From Inia geoffrensis (lineage: Eukaryota; Chordata; Mammalia; Artiodactyla; Iniidae): a stretch of DNA of 64,000 nucleotides. Positions 1 through 12,057 of the stretch are shown one piece after another. The notes under the pieces are model-generated. The model was not told the DNA's origin, made no database searches, and saw only the letters and a list, made by a program, of their open reading frames with translations. The DNA lies in NCBI GenBank assembly GCA_036417435.1, contig CM070919.1, positions 30,815,318 through 30,879,317 of the forward strand, in the 5' to 3' direction. Made by a program: the position numbers and the translations under genes. Positions within the stretch are counted from its first letter, which is position 1, and each line of letters opens with the position of its first letter.

Positions 1-1695
1 CAATAGTCCCTGAGGATCCAAGTATGTTATTTATTCCATTAACTTGTACTCAACGGCGTCTGGCCTTCCTGATCTTCTTTCGTGATGAACTCATTGCTTA
101 TACTCAGCCTGCCATTTTCTTACAGTCTCATTTGACAACGTGTCTCTGCTACCAGCCAAAGCTACTGCTCTGAAACCTCTTCCCTCTTTGTCTCAGTTCC
201 TGGGTTCCAGTCTTAACCAACTGGCAATGTGGCAAACCCGAGTCAGTCGCCCATTAGGACTGGTGACAATAGCACCGACCTTCCGGAAAGCCTTACACCC
301 ACCAAGCTGACCAATACAGAGGGCCTACTGCTCAAGCTTCAGTTCACAGACTTTCTTCCTTGAAGAAGGGAGTATTTCAGGAAATTGCCCTACCACTTTC
401 AAGAACAGAAAAATTTCAAAGATATTCTCTAGGGTCTATTTTTTCTACAACAGCAGTCATTTGAGAGCACTGAACCTGTAATCTTGGCAAAGTTTAAATC
501 TTTCTTTCCACCTGATCATGTTTGGTTTGCATCTTTCAGTTATTTCTCAGTTTCTGATGCATTGACGGTACCCTGTGATTTCTGGCACCCCTATAGATTC
601 TCTCAAAATGCTACTTACATCATTCCAATGGCATCTGGGGAGTTACAGGAGAGGAAACACAGTAGAGGCTCAAGCCATCACTGACTCTCCTTCTTAGGGC
701 TTTTGGCATGGCTCAAACATTTCAGAACTATATTCACGTAGTATCGACTGTGGACATCCTTCTTTTCTTTCTGACCTTCGTGAGGTCGAGGCTGATGTTT
801 TACTACAAAACACTACATGGATTTTTGTGTTCGGACAAACTTTAACTTGGTCAAGGCAATACTGTCCTCCTCCTATTTAAAAAATAATGTTTATCAGGTG
901 TCAATGTTGATTTTCTTTCCCATTCTCCCCTTCAAATACACATTTAAGTTACTTGATTAAGTGGGTATATTGTCTATGTCATTCTGTCACAGTAAACAGG
1001 AACATCATCACCAAATTTTAATCTAAAAATATTGACTTATTATTCTTAGCTAGGAATGGCCTCGATAGGCAAATGTAAATAAAATTAATGTGATGACACC
1101 AAAAATTATCTTATTTAATAGACCCCATAATTATTAAATAGACCTTGAGTTATTTCTTGAGTGGTAAAACCTGGACACTATGCAAATTCTCAACACACAG
1201 ATGAGTCCAAAGTGAAGCTATTAACTGTCCGTTTCCTAACTCTTGTTTTAGGTGGATTTTCTACTGGAAGGCCAGTTTATTTTGAGGACTGTGGCATCAG
1301 CTCTACCACTAGAGAGTTATTTATTAAATTAACTTTTCTACCATACAAGTCATCTGAAGGATAAAATGGTCTGGACACAATGACCAGTTTTCAGCTTTCT
1401 AAAACCCTTTACTTTTTAGATACAATTGAAAGGATTATTTAGAATGTCCCCAAACTTACTTTTCCTCTAACTGATACACTCCATGATGAAAATTTCTCCA
1501 TCCTTTGAGTTAGGTAGATCACATCTACATTTGGAAAGAAAAAATAACTTCTGCTTCTTTCTGAGCTGCTTGAAGCATGAAGAGATTAAGAGGTTTTCTC
1601 TTTGTTTAGAATAAACCTGTACCATGACTGAGTATCCACAGGCTCTTTTTTCCTGAAATCCTCCCCTACCCCTTATCTAAAGGAAAGAGGAGGTG
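1..1695. other. Unassigned intergenic DNA
   Basis: No gene, clear repeat or structural motif recognised. The only ATG-initiated frames are short (under 70 codons), lack cysteine or domain patterns, and show no splice context that I would trust. AT-rich, ordinary mammalian intergenic composition. Confidence 0.5.
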
Positions 1696-1711
1696 AAATG
1701 TTAAACTTTTC

Positions 1712-1996
1712 TTTTTTTAAGATTTGTTATTTATTTATTTTTGGCTGCATCGGGTCTTAGTTGAGGCAGGCGGGGTCTTTTGTTGAGGCACGTGGGCTTC
1801 TCTCTCGTTGTGGTGTGCAGGTTTTCTCTTCTCTAGTTGTGGCACGCAGGATCCAGGGCGCGTGGGCTCTGTAGTTGTGGCGCGTGGGCTCAGTTGCCCC
1901 ATGGCATGTGGGATCTTCGTTCTCCGACCAGGGATCGAACCTGCGTCCCCTGCATTGGAAGGCGTATTCTTTACCACTGGACCACCAGGGAAGTCC
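1712..1996 (-). mobile_element. CHR-family SINE, antisense (CHR-1-like)
   Basis: The + strand reads as the reverse complement of a CHR SINE: a T-rich start, then GTGGGCTTCTC and TTGTGGCGCGTGGGC blocks, and the end ACCACTGGACCACCAGGGAAGTCC, which is the reversed tRNA-like head with its A-box. The reversed B-box lies in GGGATCGAACCTGCG. Imperfect target duplications (aaatgttaaac before, aaatgctaaac after) flank it. The long internal body and its divergence suggest an older CHR-1 type rather than CHR-2. Confidence 0.85.
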
Positions 1997-2084
1997 GGAA
2001 ATGCTAAACATTTTTAAAAAAGAACGAGCACACAGAAGCTGACGGAAGGCAGCTACAACAATAGCTGTATGGATCTGCGAGCTT

Positions 2085-2575
2085 CCTGTGACCTACAAGC
2101 CCAAAATGATCTTGATCCTGTTTAACCAAAGTCACCTCATTTCTTATCAAACTTATTTTTTTCCCAACATGCTCCATCCACACAGGTCTTTCTGTTCTTC
2201 AAGTAAACTAAGCAAGGGACCTTGCTCCTGCTATTCTACATGCCTATCACACCCTCACGTGGGTATCTGCTTGTCTATTTCATTTTCAGCATTCACATCT
2301 CAGCTCAAATGCTGTATCCTCAGAAAGCCTTTCTCGGTCCATTTTATCAACTCCACCCTCCAGACTATATCTGGCCCATTACTGTATTACTGTGTTCTAA
2401 CCACTTATCACTTTCTGAAATTACCTTATCGTTCTATTTTTGCGTGGTCAGATGTTCCTCACTGAATGTAAGTGCTGTGAGAATATTTCTGCCATCTCCG
2501 CTGTTCTGGGGCTAGGACAAAGAAAACTGCCGGGTGAATAGAAGACATTTGGCAAATATTGGTTGAAGATCCATA
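2085..2575 (+). repeat. L2 LINE 3' fragment
   Basis: The sequence follows the L2 3' region: the segment CTCAGCTCAAATGCTG...CAGAAAGCCTTTC, then TGAATGTAAGTGCTGTGAG and an end resembling GGCAAATATTGGTTGAA. Open frames of 97-125 codons across it are incidental to the repeat. Confidence 0.7.
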
Positions 2576-5230
2576 TAAAGGATTAAAATAATAAAGACAC
2601 TGGTGTATTTAGAACATATATTTTGTCCATCCCCTCGTCGTTTCACTTTGACATTTACCAAAGTTATTTTTGAAGCCTAAATTAACAAAACGCCAAACAC
2701 ACATAAGAAAAGGAGGGAGGGGCTTGTTAATATCTTGGCTGTCAGGTAGAAAGGAGTCAGTGGACGTGCTGAAGCAGCCGAATGGACCCCTTGGTCCATC
2801 TCCTTCCCTCCATGTAGAAATGCTCTTCCTAGAACCCTTCTACTCCCACACTTAAGTTTACTGGTTTATATTCCATTCATGGGCTAATGATCTCACGGAC
2901 TCCTCTTCTGCAGTAAGAAGTGGTTTGGCTTCTGCTGAAAACCACTGTTTCAATCTCTCTGGCCTTTGCAGAAGAGACACCTGCAAGGTAACAGGATATA
3001 ATTGGTGCCTGCCGAAGACAGTGGAAATGCTGTCACCAGTGGCGGATTCTGCCAATTCCAACGCCCATTATCTATTCAGATTATCAACCACCCATTAGGC
3101 ATAACTTGAAATGAAACTTGGAAAAACATCAAAAGGAAACGTCTTTGTATCTAAAAATTTTAAATATACACATTAAACACTGCTAGCTTTATTATCAGCT
3201 TCTATCATCCCTTGTCAAGAAAAATAAATAAATACATATTGATTTAAAATCTACCCAGATACTACTTCTTTGTGACTCATTTTCAGATCCAAACAATCTC
3301 TTTAGAGGTAAGAAAGCCCATTTATTTGACAAATTTTTAAAAAATTTGTCACAGAAAGATCAAAAGATTAACCAGCAAGTCGCAAAGATGAACATATAGT
3401 TATATGCAACATAATTAAACAGATGCACAGAGAGTACAAAGGAAATACAAAGGTCAAATATAGAAGAAATCTAGAAAATATCGGGGAGGGGAGGAGATGT
3501 AAACAGGGAAAGGGGAGAAAATTGGAATCAGGCAAGAGGAAATAATCTGGGATGATATGTAAGGATTGTAACTGCACGGCAGATAACTGGAAAGAGATGA
3601 AAACAAGGAGAACGAAAGGTTGAAGACCAACAGAAGTAAGTACCCTAACAAATAAAACCTCAATTAACAACAACAACAACAAAAAAGATTTTGATATCCT
3701 ACTGCTATGAGGAAACATTGTGACCATTTAGAGCGTCTCAATATTTTACTCCTCAACACTAATAATTCCCTTTTATAGAACCTAAACATTTTACTGTAAA
3801 AAACATAGTAACCTCTTCCAAGGGTATATGCTGTCAATACCCCTTTTAAATAGATTTTTGATGCTTCACAGCTTCTGCTACAACGTCATCTTCCTCCCTA
3901 GTGTCATAAGGTCTCACTTTCCTTTCCTGAATGTCCTTAGGACTTGAGTAAACTGTATACCTCAACGCGGTTCTTAGAAGGAGTCTTAGTTTTCAGCCAT
4001 ATATAAAACCTCGATGATCAAGGAAATGCGCTTTAGTAGTGAAGACTCCCTTTCTCTCTTCCTATAATGCAGTATTTATGAAGTCTTTGTGGGTTTTTTT
4101 TTTTTCTCAGAGTATGGACATTTCCCATAATAATTTGGTATAATCTTTACTCGATTTAGGGCAAAATTGACCTTAAGACAGCAGAGGTATACTGTAGGTA
4201 AGGAACTAAGTGTGTAAGTGGTGAGAGAGCTTGATGGTTTGCTTTCATTTCTCCCTCCCTACCTCATCTCCACCATCTGGCGAGAATATGGATATAAGCA
4301 CCTCACCTGAGTTGCATTTAGTTTACAAAGACTATGTCCTTTTTGGATACAGGTGAGAAACTGGGACTCTCTACCAAGTCAATCTAGCCCCTATATTACT
4401 GATCTATACCTGGACTCCACAGAATTGGGTGCCTCAGCTTAGACTAACTGCCTGTGAGTGCTCGTGAGTCTAAAAGCTCAGAAGAGATCCTTAATCTGGC
4501 TTAGTTCATTTAAAACACTATGGCACCTATTATCTATAATTTGGAATTTGCTGGCAAGTCCGCTTGTTTTCCTGAGTTACCATGGAAACATGATGTCTTA
4601 AATAACTAAGGAAAAAATACCTGAAAGACTGTTATCCTAATGAGATGCAATCACAGTTCTGGGGTCCGGATGGGGGATTATGAGAGAATAGCAAGACCCT
4701 TACAGATATGTAGGGAAGATTTCAAAACCTTGAAAGAACAGCAAGGCTTTGACTACATTACAAGCGCTATCAGAACAGGATGAGCAGACTCTCTAGTCCC
4801 TAGAAGAAGCAACCTCAGGGTGTGTTCCAAAAGACTCTGGAAACGCTCATGTATTCGTCATAGTGTTTCTCTTTTTTCTCTTGCCAAATATAGAATAATC
4901 TCCCGACTTGTGTCTGTCTCCCTACAAATACCTTTTAGTTAGTCATGTACAGTAATAAAGTCTTGTCTCTGGCATTTTTTCATCCTTTTTAATAAAAATA
5001 TCCTTCTTATACTTGTTACATCAGTCCTTAGCATCCTGTCTAAATCCTTTTGATGGTTGGACATGCCACACTTGCCTTAATAATTCAACATGTTGGCTAA
5101 CTTCTGTGGGAGACACTGTGTGCGTGTGTGTGTGTGTGTTTCACGCTTCCAATTCTTTTGTTCAGACTTTAAATACTAGAATAGGAATATCTGAATAGAG
5201 AGGATCGTCATAAATATTCCAGGAAGCAAA
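2576..5230. other. Unassigned intergenic DNA with a short (TG)n
   Basis: I recognise no gene here. The + strand around 3360-3720 is purine-rich, which produces a leucine/phenylalanine-rich antisense frame of 119 codons with no family resemblance. A poly-T run is at about 4092-4107 and a (TG)n microsatellite at about 5117-5139. The rest may hold unrecognised old repeats. Confidence 0.45.
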
Positions 5231-6270
5231 CCTGCAGAACAGCAGGTCCCAGATCCCCTCTTCTCACACAAAGGCTAATTTAACAACCATACACGGATGG
5301 AAAGACCTTTATGAGAGTCTGGAGTCCAGTCAAGGGATCCAGGCGCAGGTTCCATTCTCCAGACACTCCTGGGCAGGGCTGGGGCCTCCGAGGCTCCAAG
5401 CAGCCCCGCCCCCACAGCTTCCTGCATTGAGGTGTACACGGGCCACTCTCCTGAGCTATAATTGCATGCCTGGAGTTTGGGGGAACCACGCGCATATGGC
5501 TCCACTAGGCTTCGCCCTAAAGGGGGGCTGTCAGTGGTGATCACGCCTCAGCAGCAGTTCTCTGCCTGGGACCCACAGCTCTCTAGGGAATCTTCTGAAA
5601 TCTAGGCAGAGGCAGCCATGCACCCACAGCTTTCCTGTGCACAGCACACACCACACCAAGGACTTCTGGAGCTGTACCTGGGGCTGCTGAGGACCACAGC
5701 TGCAGGGAGAGAGTCCGTAATGTGAGGTGGCACCAGGCAGCAGGTGGCGCCTCTTTTGAAATCATTCTAACCCCCAGACCTTTGCACTCTGGGATGCAAA
5801 GCGATCGGAGGGGCAGCCTATGGTCTCTGAAAGTAATGTTTCCATTAGAGAGTAGGTCCTGCCTTCTGACATCAGTATCCTATTTTTGGTTATTGAGATG
5901 GTTATATAACTTGTTCCTGACATCAGTCTCCCTCACAAGAAGCCAAACTAGCAAATATCCACAGATTAGACACCACTGTGAAAATCCTAGAACAGGGGGT
6001 GAATCTGAAGAAATTCTCTGGACCGCGAACACTGAGAAGGATGGTATTAGAAGGGTAAATGGATCGCTACACTCTAACCTCATCACCCCTCCCCGAGGCT
6101 GGCACAGCACCAGACCAAGAGAGCCCCCATGGACCTGTGATTCTCCAGTGGGAAAAAGAGAGCCTGATGTGGACATCTAGCTTCCCAAGCATCGTGGCCA
6201 CTTCCCAGGAGGCCCTCAACAGAAGGGCAGAATTCCCAACAGAAACCTTTCAGACCAGGAGAGGATGAAA
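5231..6270. other. Unassigned GC-richer segment upstream of an old L1
   Basis: This 1-kb block is GC-richer than its neighbours and directly abuts old L1 ORF2 sequence at about 6271. Overlapping frames of 80-152 codons exist on both strands, but none has a recognisable domain. It may be a 5' portion of an old L1 or another interspersed repeat; I cannot assign it from memory. Confidence 0.4.
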
Positions 6271-7308
6271 TGATATATTTACCCCACTCTCAACAATGGA
6301 TAGATAGGTGCACATGTAGCATTTTCTCAACTAGATAACATGTTAGGCCACACGACAAGTCTTGGCAAATTCAAGAAGATTAAAGTCCTACGTATATTCA
6401 CTGACCACAGTGATATGAAAGTAGAAATCAGTAACAGGAGGAAAACTGGAAAATTCATGAATACATGAAAATTAAACAATACTCTCCTGAACCACCAATG
6501 TATCAAAGAAGAAATTAAAGGGGAAATTATACATATATCTTGAGAGAAAAAGATGGAAACACAATATACCAAAACTTATTGGATGCGGCAAAAGCTGTTC
6601 TAAGAGGGGAGTTCTTAGCAGTAAATGCCTGTATTAAGAAACAAGAAAAAACTCGAATAGACAACCTAACTCCATGCTTCAAGGAAATAGAAAAAGAAGA
6701 ATAAACCAAGACCAAAGTTAGCAGAAGGAAGGAAATAATAAAGACTAAGGCAGAAATAAATGAAATAGAGAACAGGAACATAATAGAAATGATTAACAAA
6801 ACTAAGAGTTGGTTCTTTGAAAAGATAAACAAAACTGACAAACCTTTAGCCAGGCTAAACAAGGAAAAAAAGAGAGAGGATCCATATCAACAAAATTACG
6901 AATGAAAAAGGAAACATTACAACTGAGACCACCAAAATCCAAAGGAGCATAAGAGGCTACTATGACAACTCTATGTCAAGAAACTAGACAACCTAGAAGA
7001 AATGGATAAATTCTTAGAAATATACAACCTGCCAAGACTGAATCAAGAAGAAAGAGAAAATCTTAACAGACCAATTACTAGCAGGGATATTAATTCAGTA
7101 ATCAAAAACCAGATGGCTTCACTGGTGAATTTTACCAAACATTTAAGGAAGAATTAATGCCAGTCCTTTTCAAGCTCTTCCCCAAAACTGAAGAGGTGAA
7201 AACACTCCCAAACTCATTTTATGAGATCAGCATTATCCTCATACCAAAGCCAGAAAAGGACACTAGAAGAAAACTACAGACAAATCTACCTAAAGATACA
7301 AAAATCTC
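6271..7308 (+). mobile_element. Old L1, 5' portion of ORF2 (interrupted copy)
   Basis: Degenerate L1 ORF2 on the + strand, beginning within the endonuclease region (the counterpart of the TTTCACCAATGGACAGA stretch of the younger copy) and running to early reverse transcriptase. It has numerous stops and frameshifts, so it is a dead copy. The last 18 bases before 7309 (TAAAGATACAAAAATCTC) are repeated at 14910-14927, showing that the younger L1 split it. The remainder continues at 14910. Confidence 0.9.
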
Positions 7309-8253
7309 GTTGGAGGAGAAAAGATGGCGGAAGAGTAAGACGCGGAGATCACCTTCCTCCCCACAGATACACCAGAAATACATCTACACATGGAACAACT
7401 CTTACAGAACACCTACTGAAGGCTGGCAAAAGACCTCAGACCTCCTAAAAGGCAAGAAACTCCCCACGTACCTGGGTAGGGCAAAAGAAAAAAAGAAAAA
7501 ACAGAGACAAAAGAATAGGGACGGGACCTGCACCAGTGGGAGGGAGCTGTGAAGGAGCAAAAGTCTCCACACACTAGGAAGCCCCTTCACGGGCAGAGAC
7601 TGCGGGAAGCGGAGGAGGGAGCTTCGGAGCCGCAGAGGAGAGCGCAGCAACAGGGGTGCGGAGGGGAAAGCGGAGAGACTCCCGCATAGAGGATCGGTGC
7701 CGACCGGCACTCACCAGCCCGAGAGGCTTGTCGGCTCACCCGCCGGGGCGGGCGGGGCTGCGAGCTAAAGCTCGGGTTTCGGTTTCAGACGGAGCGCAGG
7801 GAAAGGACTGGGGTTGGCGGCTTGAACATAGCCTGAAGGGGGTAGTGCACCACGGCTAGCCGGGAGGGAGTCCGGGGGAAAGTCTGGAGCTGCCGAAGAG
7901 GCAAGAGACTTTTAACACACGGTGGGCCTCAGGCTGGTGCAGCGTCACGCCGGCCTCTGCGCCCGCAGGCCCGCCCCGCACGCCGTGCCCCTCTTTCCCC
8001 TCGGCCTGAGTGCGCCAGAGCCCCCGAGTCAGAGGCTCCTTTAACCCCATCCTGTCTGAGTGAAAAACAGACGCCCTCCAGCGACCTACACGCAGAGGCA
8101 GGGCCAAATCCAAAGCTGAGCCCCTGGGAGCTGTGAGAACAAAGAAGTGAAAGGGAAATCTCTCCCAGCAGCCTCAGGAGCAGCGGATTAAAGCTCCACA
8201 GTCAGCTTGATGTACCCTGCATCTGTGGAATACATGAATAGACAGTGACTCAT

Positions 8254-8760
8254 CCCAAATTGAGGTGGTGGACTTCATATGCAAGATTGATGATTTTTTC
8301 CCCTTTTTCCTCTTTTTGTGAAAGTGTATGTGTACGCTTCTCTTTGAGATCTTGTCTGTATAGCTTTGTTTCCACCATTTGTCCTAGGGTTCTATCCGTC
8401 CATTGTTTTTTTTTTCCTTTTTTTTCTTAATAATTAATTTTAATAATTCTATTATACTTTACCTTCCCTCTTTCTTTCTTTCCTTCCCCCCTTTATACAA
8501 CGAATCCTCCCAAGTAGAGGAGGTGGTCTTTGAAAGAAAGATTTATGATTTTTTCCCCTTTACCTCTTTTCGTGAGGGTGTATGTGTAAGGTTCAGTGTA
8601 GGATTTTGTCTGTATAGCGTGGCTTTCAACATTTGTCCTAAGGTTATATCCATCCTTTTTCTTTTTTTTTTTTTTTTTTTTTCTTTTTTCCCCTAAATAA
8701 TTATGTTTTAATTCAATAACTTTATTATACTTTACTTCATTCTATTTTACTGTATCTACT
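8254..8760 (+). repeat. Tandem duplication inside the L1 5' UTR (~255-bp period)
   Basis: Two blocks line up in order: CCCAAATTGAGG / CCCAAGTAGAGG, then ATGATTTTTTCCCC in both, TCTGTATAGC in both, ATTTGTCCTA in both, ATCC.TCC followed by a T-run, and TTATACTTTAC in both. The offset of the first shared motif is 255 bp. The copies differ by many substitutions and small indels, so the duplication predates this insertion and probably belongs to the subfamily. Confidence 0.85.
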
Positions 8761-8945
8761 TTCTGTCCTTTTTCCTTCCTTCCTTCCTCCCTCCTCCTTT
8801 CCTTCCTTCTGGCCTTCTTTCCTTCTTCTTTCTTTCTTCCTTCCTTCCCTCCCTCCTTCCTCCCTTCCTTCCTTCCTTCCCTCCTTTCTTTCTTTCTTTC
8901 TATCTTCCTATTTCTACTAATTCTCTCTACTTTCTCTCCCTTTTA
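8755..8945 (+). repeat. CT-rich simple repeat in L1 5' UTR
   Basis: Mixed TTCC/TTTC/CCTC tetramers form a nearly pure pyrimidine strand. It is low-complexity sequence and a likely site of length variation. Confidence 0.9.
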
Positions 8946-9457
8946 ATCTGAGCTGTGTGGATGAAAGGTTCTTGCTGCTCCTGCCAGGAATCAGGACTCT
9001 GCCTCTGAGGGGGGAGAGCCAACATCAGGACACTGGTCCACAAGAGATTTCCCAGCACCACATAATATCAAACGGTGAAAATCTCCCAGGGATCTCCACC
9101 TTAACACCAGCACCCAGCTTCACTCAACGGCCAGCAAGCTACAGTGCTGGACAGCCTATGCCAAACAACTAGCAAAACAGAAACACTACCCCACCCATTA
9201 ACAGAGAGGCTGCCTAAAATCGTAATAAGTCCAGAGACACGCCAAAACACACCACCAGACGTGGACCTGCCCACCAGAGAGACAAGATCCAGCCTCATCC
9301 ACCAGAACACAAGCACTAGACCCCTCCACCAGGAAGCATACACAACCCACTAGACCAACCTTAGCCACTGGAGACAGACATCAAAAACAACGGGAACTAC
9401 GAACCTGCAGCCTGCTAAAAAAAAAAAGGAGACCCCAAACACAGTAAGATAAGCAAA

Positions 9458-10363
9458 ATGAGAAGACAGAAAAACATACAGCAGATGAAGGAGCAAGATA
9501 AAAATGCACCAGACCTAACAAATGAAGAAGTAATAGGCAGTCTACCTGAAAAAGAATTCAGAATAATGATAGTAAAGATGATCCAGAATCTCGGAAATAG
9601 AATGGAGGCAGGGATGGAGAAGATGCAAGAAATGTTTAACAAAGATCTAGAAGAACTAAAGAACAAACAAACAGAGATGAACAACACAATAACTGAAATG
9701 AAAAATACACTAGATGGGATCAATAGCAGAATAACTGAGGCAGAAGAACGGATAAGTGACCTGGAAGATAAAATAGTGGAAATAACTACTGCAGAGCAGA
9801 ATAAAGAAAAAAGAATGAAAAGAACTGAGGACAGTCTCAGAGACCTCTGGGACAACATTAAACGCACCAACATTCGAATTATAGGGGTTCCAGAGGATGA
9901 AGAGAAAAAGAAAGGGACTGAGAAAATATTTGAAGAGATTATAGTTGAAAACTTCCCTAATATGGGAAAGGAAATAGTTAACCAAGTCCAGGAAGCAGAG
10001 AGAGTCCCATACAGGATAAACCCAAGGAGAAATACACCAAGACACATATTAATCAAACTCTCAAAAATTAAATACAAAGAAAGCATATTAAAAGCAGCAA
10101 GGGAAAAAAAACAAATAACACACAAGGGAATCCCCATAAGGCTAACAGCTGATCTCTCAGCAGAAACTCTGCAAGCCAGAAGGGAGTGGCAGGACATACT
10201 GAAAGTGATGAAGGAGAAAAGCCTGCAACCACGATTACTCTACCCAGCAAAGATCTCATTCAGATTTGATGGAGAAATTAAAACCTTTACAGACAAGCAA
10301 AAGCTGAGAGAGTTCAGCACCACCAAACCAGCTTTACAACAACTGCTGAAGGAACTTCTCTAG
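9458..10363 (+). CDS. L1 ORF1p, RNA-binding chaperone
   Basis: This 301-codon open frame is L1 ORF1. In known L1s it forms a trimer that coats the L1 RNA and acts as a nucleic-acid chaperone in the cytoplasmic RNP. Visible parts are a charged N-terminus, a long heptad-rich coiled coil (about residues 45-130, many E/K/I/L/M), an RRM-like domain starting near residue 135 (TNIRIIGVPE), and the conserved C-terminal domain (about 230-301, with RREWQDILKVMK and QPRLLYPAKISF). It is shorter than human ORF1p (338 aa), mainly upstream of the RRM. No stop or frameshift is present. The first ATG of the open frame is taken as the start. It ends 58 bp before ORF2, the normal L1 arrangement. Confidence 0.95.
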   Translation: MRRQKNIQQMKEQDKNAPDLTNEEVIGSLPEKEFRIMIVKMIQNLGNRMEAGMEKMQEMFNKDLEELKNKQTEMNNTITEMKNTLDGINSRITEAEERISDLEDKIVEITTAEQNKEKRMKRTEDSLRDLWDNIKRTNIRIIGVPEDEEKKKGTEKIFEEIIVENFPNMGKEIVNQVQEAERVPYRINPRRNTPRHILIKLSKIKYKESILKAAREKKQITHKGIPIRLTADLSAETLQARREWQDILKVMKEKSLQPRLLYPAKISFRFDGEIKTFTDKQKLREFSTTKPALQQLLKELL

Positions 10364-10421
10364 ACAAGAAACACAAGAGGAGGAAAGGACCTATAACAAC
10401 GAACCCAAAACAATTTAGAAA

Positions 10422-12011
10422 ATGGGAATAGGAACATGCATATCGATAATTACCTTAAATGTAAATGGACTAAATGCTCCCACCAAAAGACACAGATTGG
10501 CTGAATGGATACAAAAACAAGACCCATATATATGCTGTCTACAAGAGACCCACTTCAGACCTAGAGACACATACAGACTGAAAGTAAGGGGATGGAAAAA
10601 GATATTCCATGCAAATGGAAGTCAAAAGAAAGCTGGAGTAGCAATTCTCATATCAGACAAAATAGACTTTAAAATAAAGACCATTACAAGAGACAAAGAA
10701 GGACACTACATAATGATTAAGGGATCGATCCAAGAAGAAGATATAACAATTGTAAATATTTATGCACCTAACACAGGAGCACCTCAATACATAAGGCAAA
10801 AACTAACAGCCATAAAAGGGGAAATCGACAGTAATACACTCATAGTAGGGGACTTCAACACCCCACTTTCACCAATGGACAGATCATCCAAAATGAAAAT
10901 AAATAAGGAAACCCAAGCTTTAAATGATACACTAAACAAGATGGACTTAATTGATATCTATAGGACACTCCATCTAAAAACAACAGAATACACATTTTTC
11001 TCAAGTGCTCATGGAACATTCTCCAGGATAGATCATATCTTGGGTCACAAATCAAGCCTTGGTAAATTTAAGAAAATTGAAATTGTATCAAGTATCTTTT
11101 CCGACCACAACGCCATGAGACTAGATATCAATTACAGGAAAAGATCTGTAAAAAATACAAACACATGGAGGCTAAACAATACATTACTCAATAATGAAGT
11201 GATCACTGATGAAATCAAAGAGGAAATTAAAAAATACCTAGAAACAAATGACAATGGAGACACAACGACCCAAAACCTATGGGATGCTGCAAAAGCAGTT
11301 CTAAGAGGGAAGTTTATAGCAATACAAGCCCACCTTAAGAAGCAGGAAACATCTCGAATAAACAACCTAACCTTACACCTAAAGCAATTAGAGAAAGAAG
11401 AACAAAAAAACCCCAAAATTAGTAGAAGGAAAGAAATTATAAAAATCAGATCAGAAATAAATGAAAAAGAAATGAAGGAAACAATAGCAAAGATCAATAA
11501 AACTAAAAGTTGGTTTTTTGAGAAGATAAACAAAATAGATAAACCATTAGCCAGACTCATCAAGAAAAAAAGGGAGAAGACTCAAATCAATAGAATTAGA
11601 AATGAAAAAGGAGAAGTAACAACTGACACTGCAGAAATAAAAATGATCATGAGAGATTACTACAAGCAACTCTATGCCAATAAAATGGACAATCTGGAAG
11701 AAATGGACAAATTCTTAGAAATGCACAAACTACCAAGACTGAATCAGGAAGAAATAGAAAATATGAACAGACCAATCACAAACACTGAAATTGAAACTGT
11801 GATTAAAAATCTTCCAACAGGGCTTCCCTGGTGGCGCAGTGGTTGAGAGTCCGCCTGCCGATGCAGGGGACACGGGTTCGTGCCCCGGTCCGGGAAGATC
11901 CCACATGCCGCGGAGCGGCTGCGCCCGTGAGCCATGGCCGCTGAGCCTGCGCGTCCGGAGCCTGTGCTCCGCCACGGGAGAGGCCGCAACGGTGAGAGGC
12001 CCGCGTACAGC

Positions 12012-12057
<46 letters not shown>

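Larger units (their letters stand above)
7309..9457 (+). promoter_or_regulatory. L1 5' UTR with internal promoter
   Basis: Region upstream of ORF1. Position 7321-7330 reads AAGATGGCGG, matching the YY1-site motif that positions transcription starts in human L1. A CpG-rich part (about 7560-8030) is followed by two diverged tandem copies of a roughly 255-bp unit (about 8254-8508 and 8509-8760), then a long CT-rich tract (about 8755-8945). The ORFs of 61-102 codons here look incidental. The promoter role is inferred from L1 biology. Confidence 0.8.

Noticed and set aside
9415..10197. 260-codon antisense frame under L1 ORF1
   Set aside because: Antisense shadow of an A-rich coding sequence; low-complexity Leu/Ile/Ser/Phe composition and no family match.
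11820..11900. tRNA-like A and B boxes as a tRNA gene
   Set aside because: They belong to the tRNA-derived head of a CHR SINE; no cloverleaf or proper 3' end is present, and the same sequence repeats at other loci.
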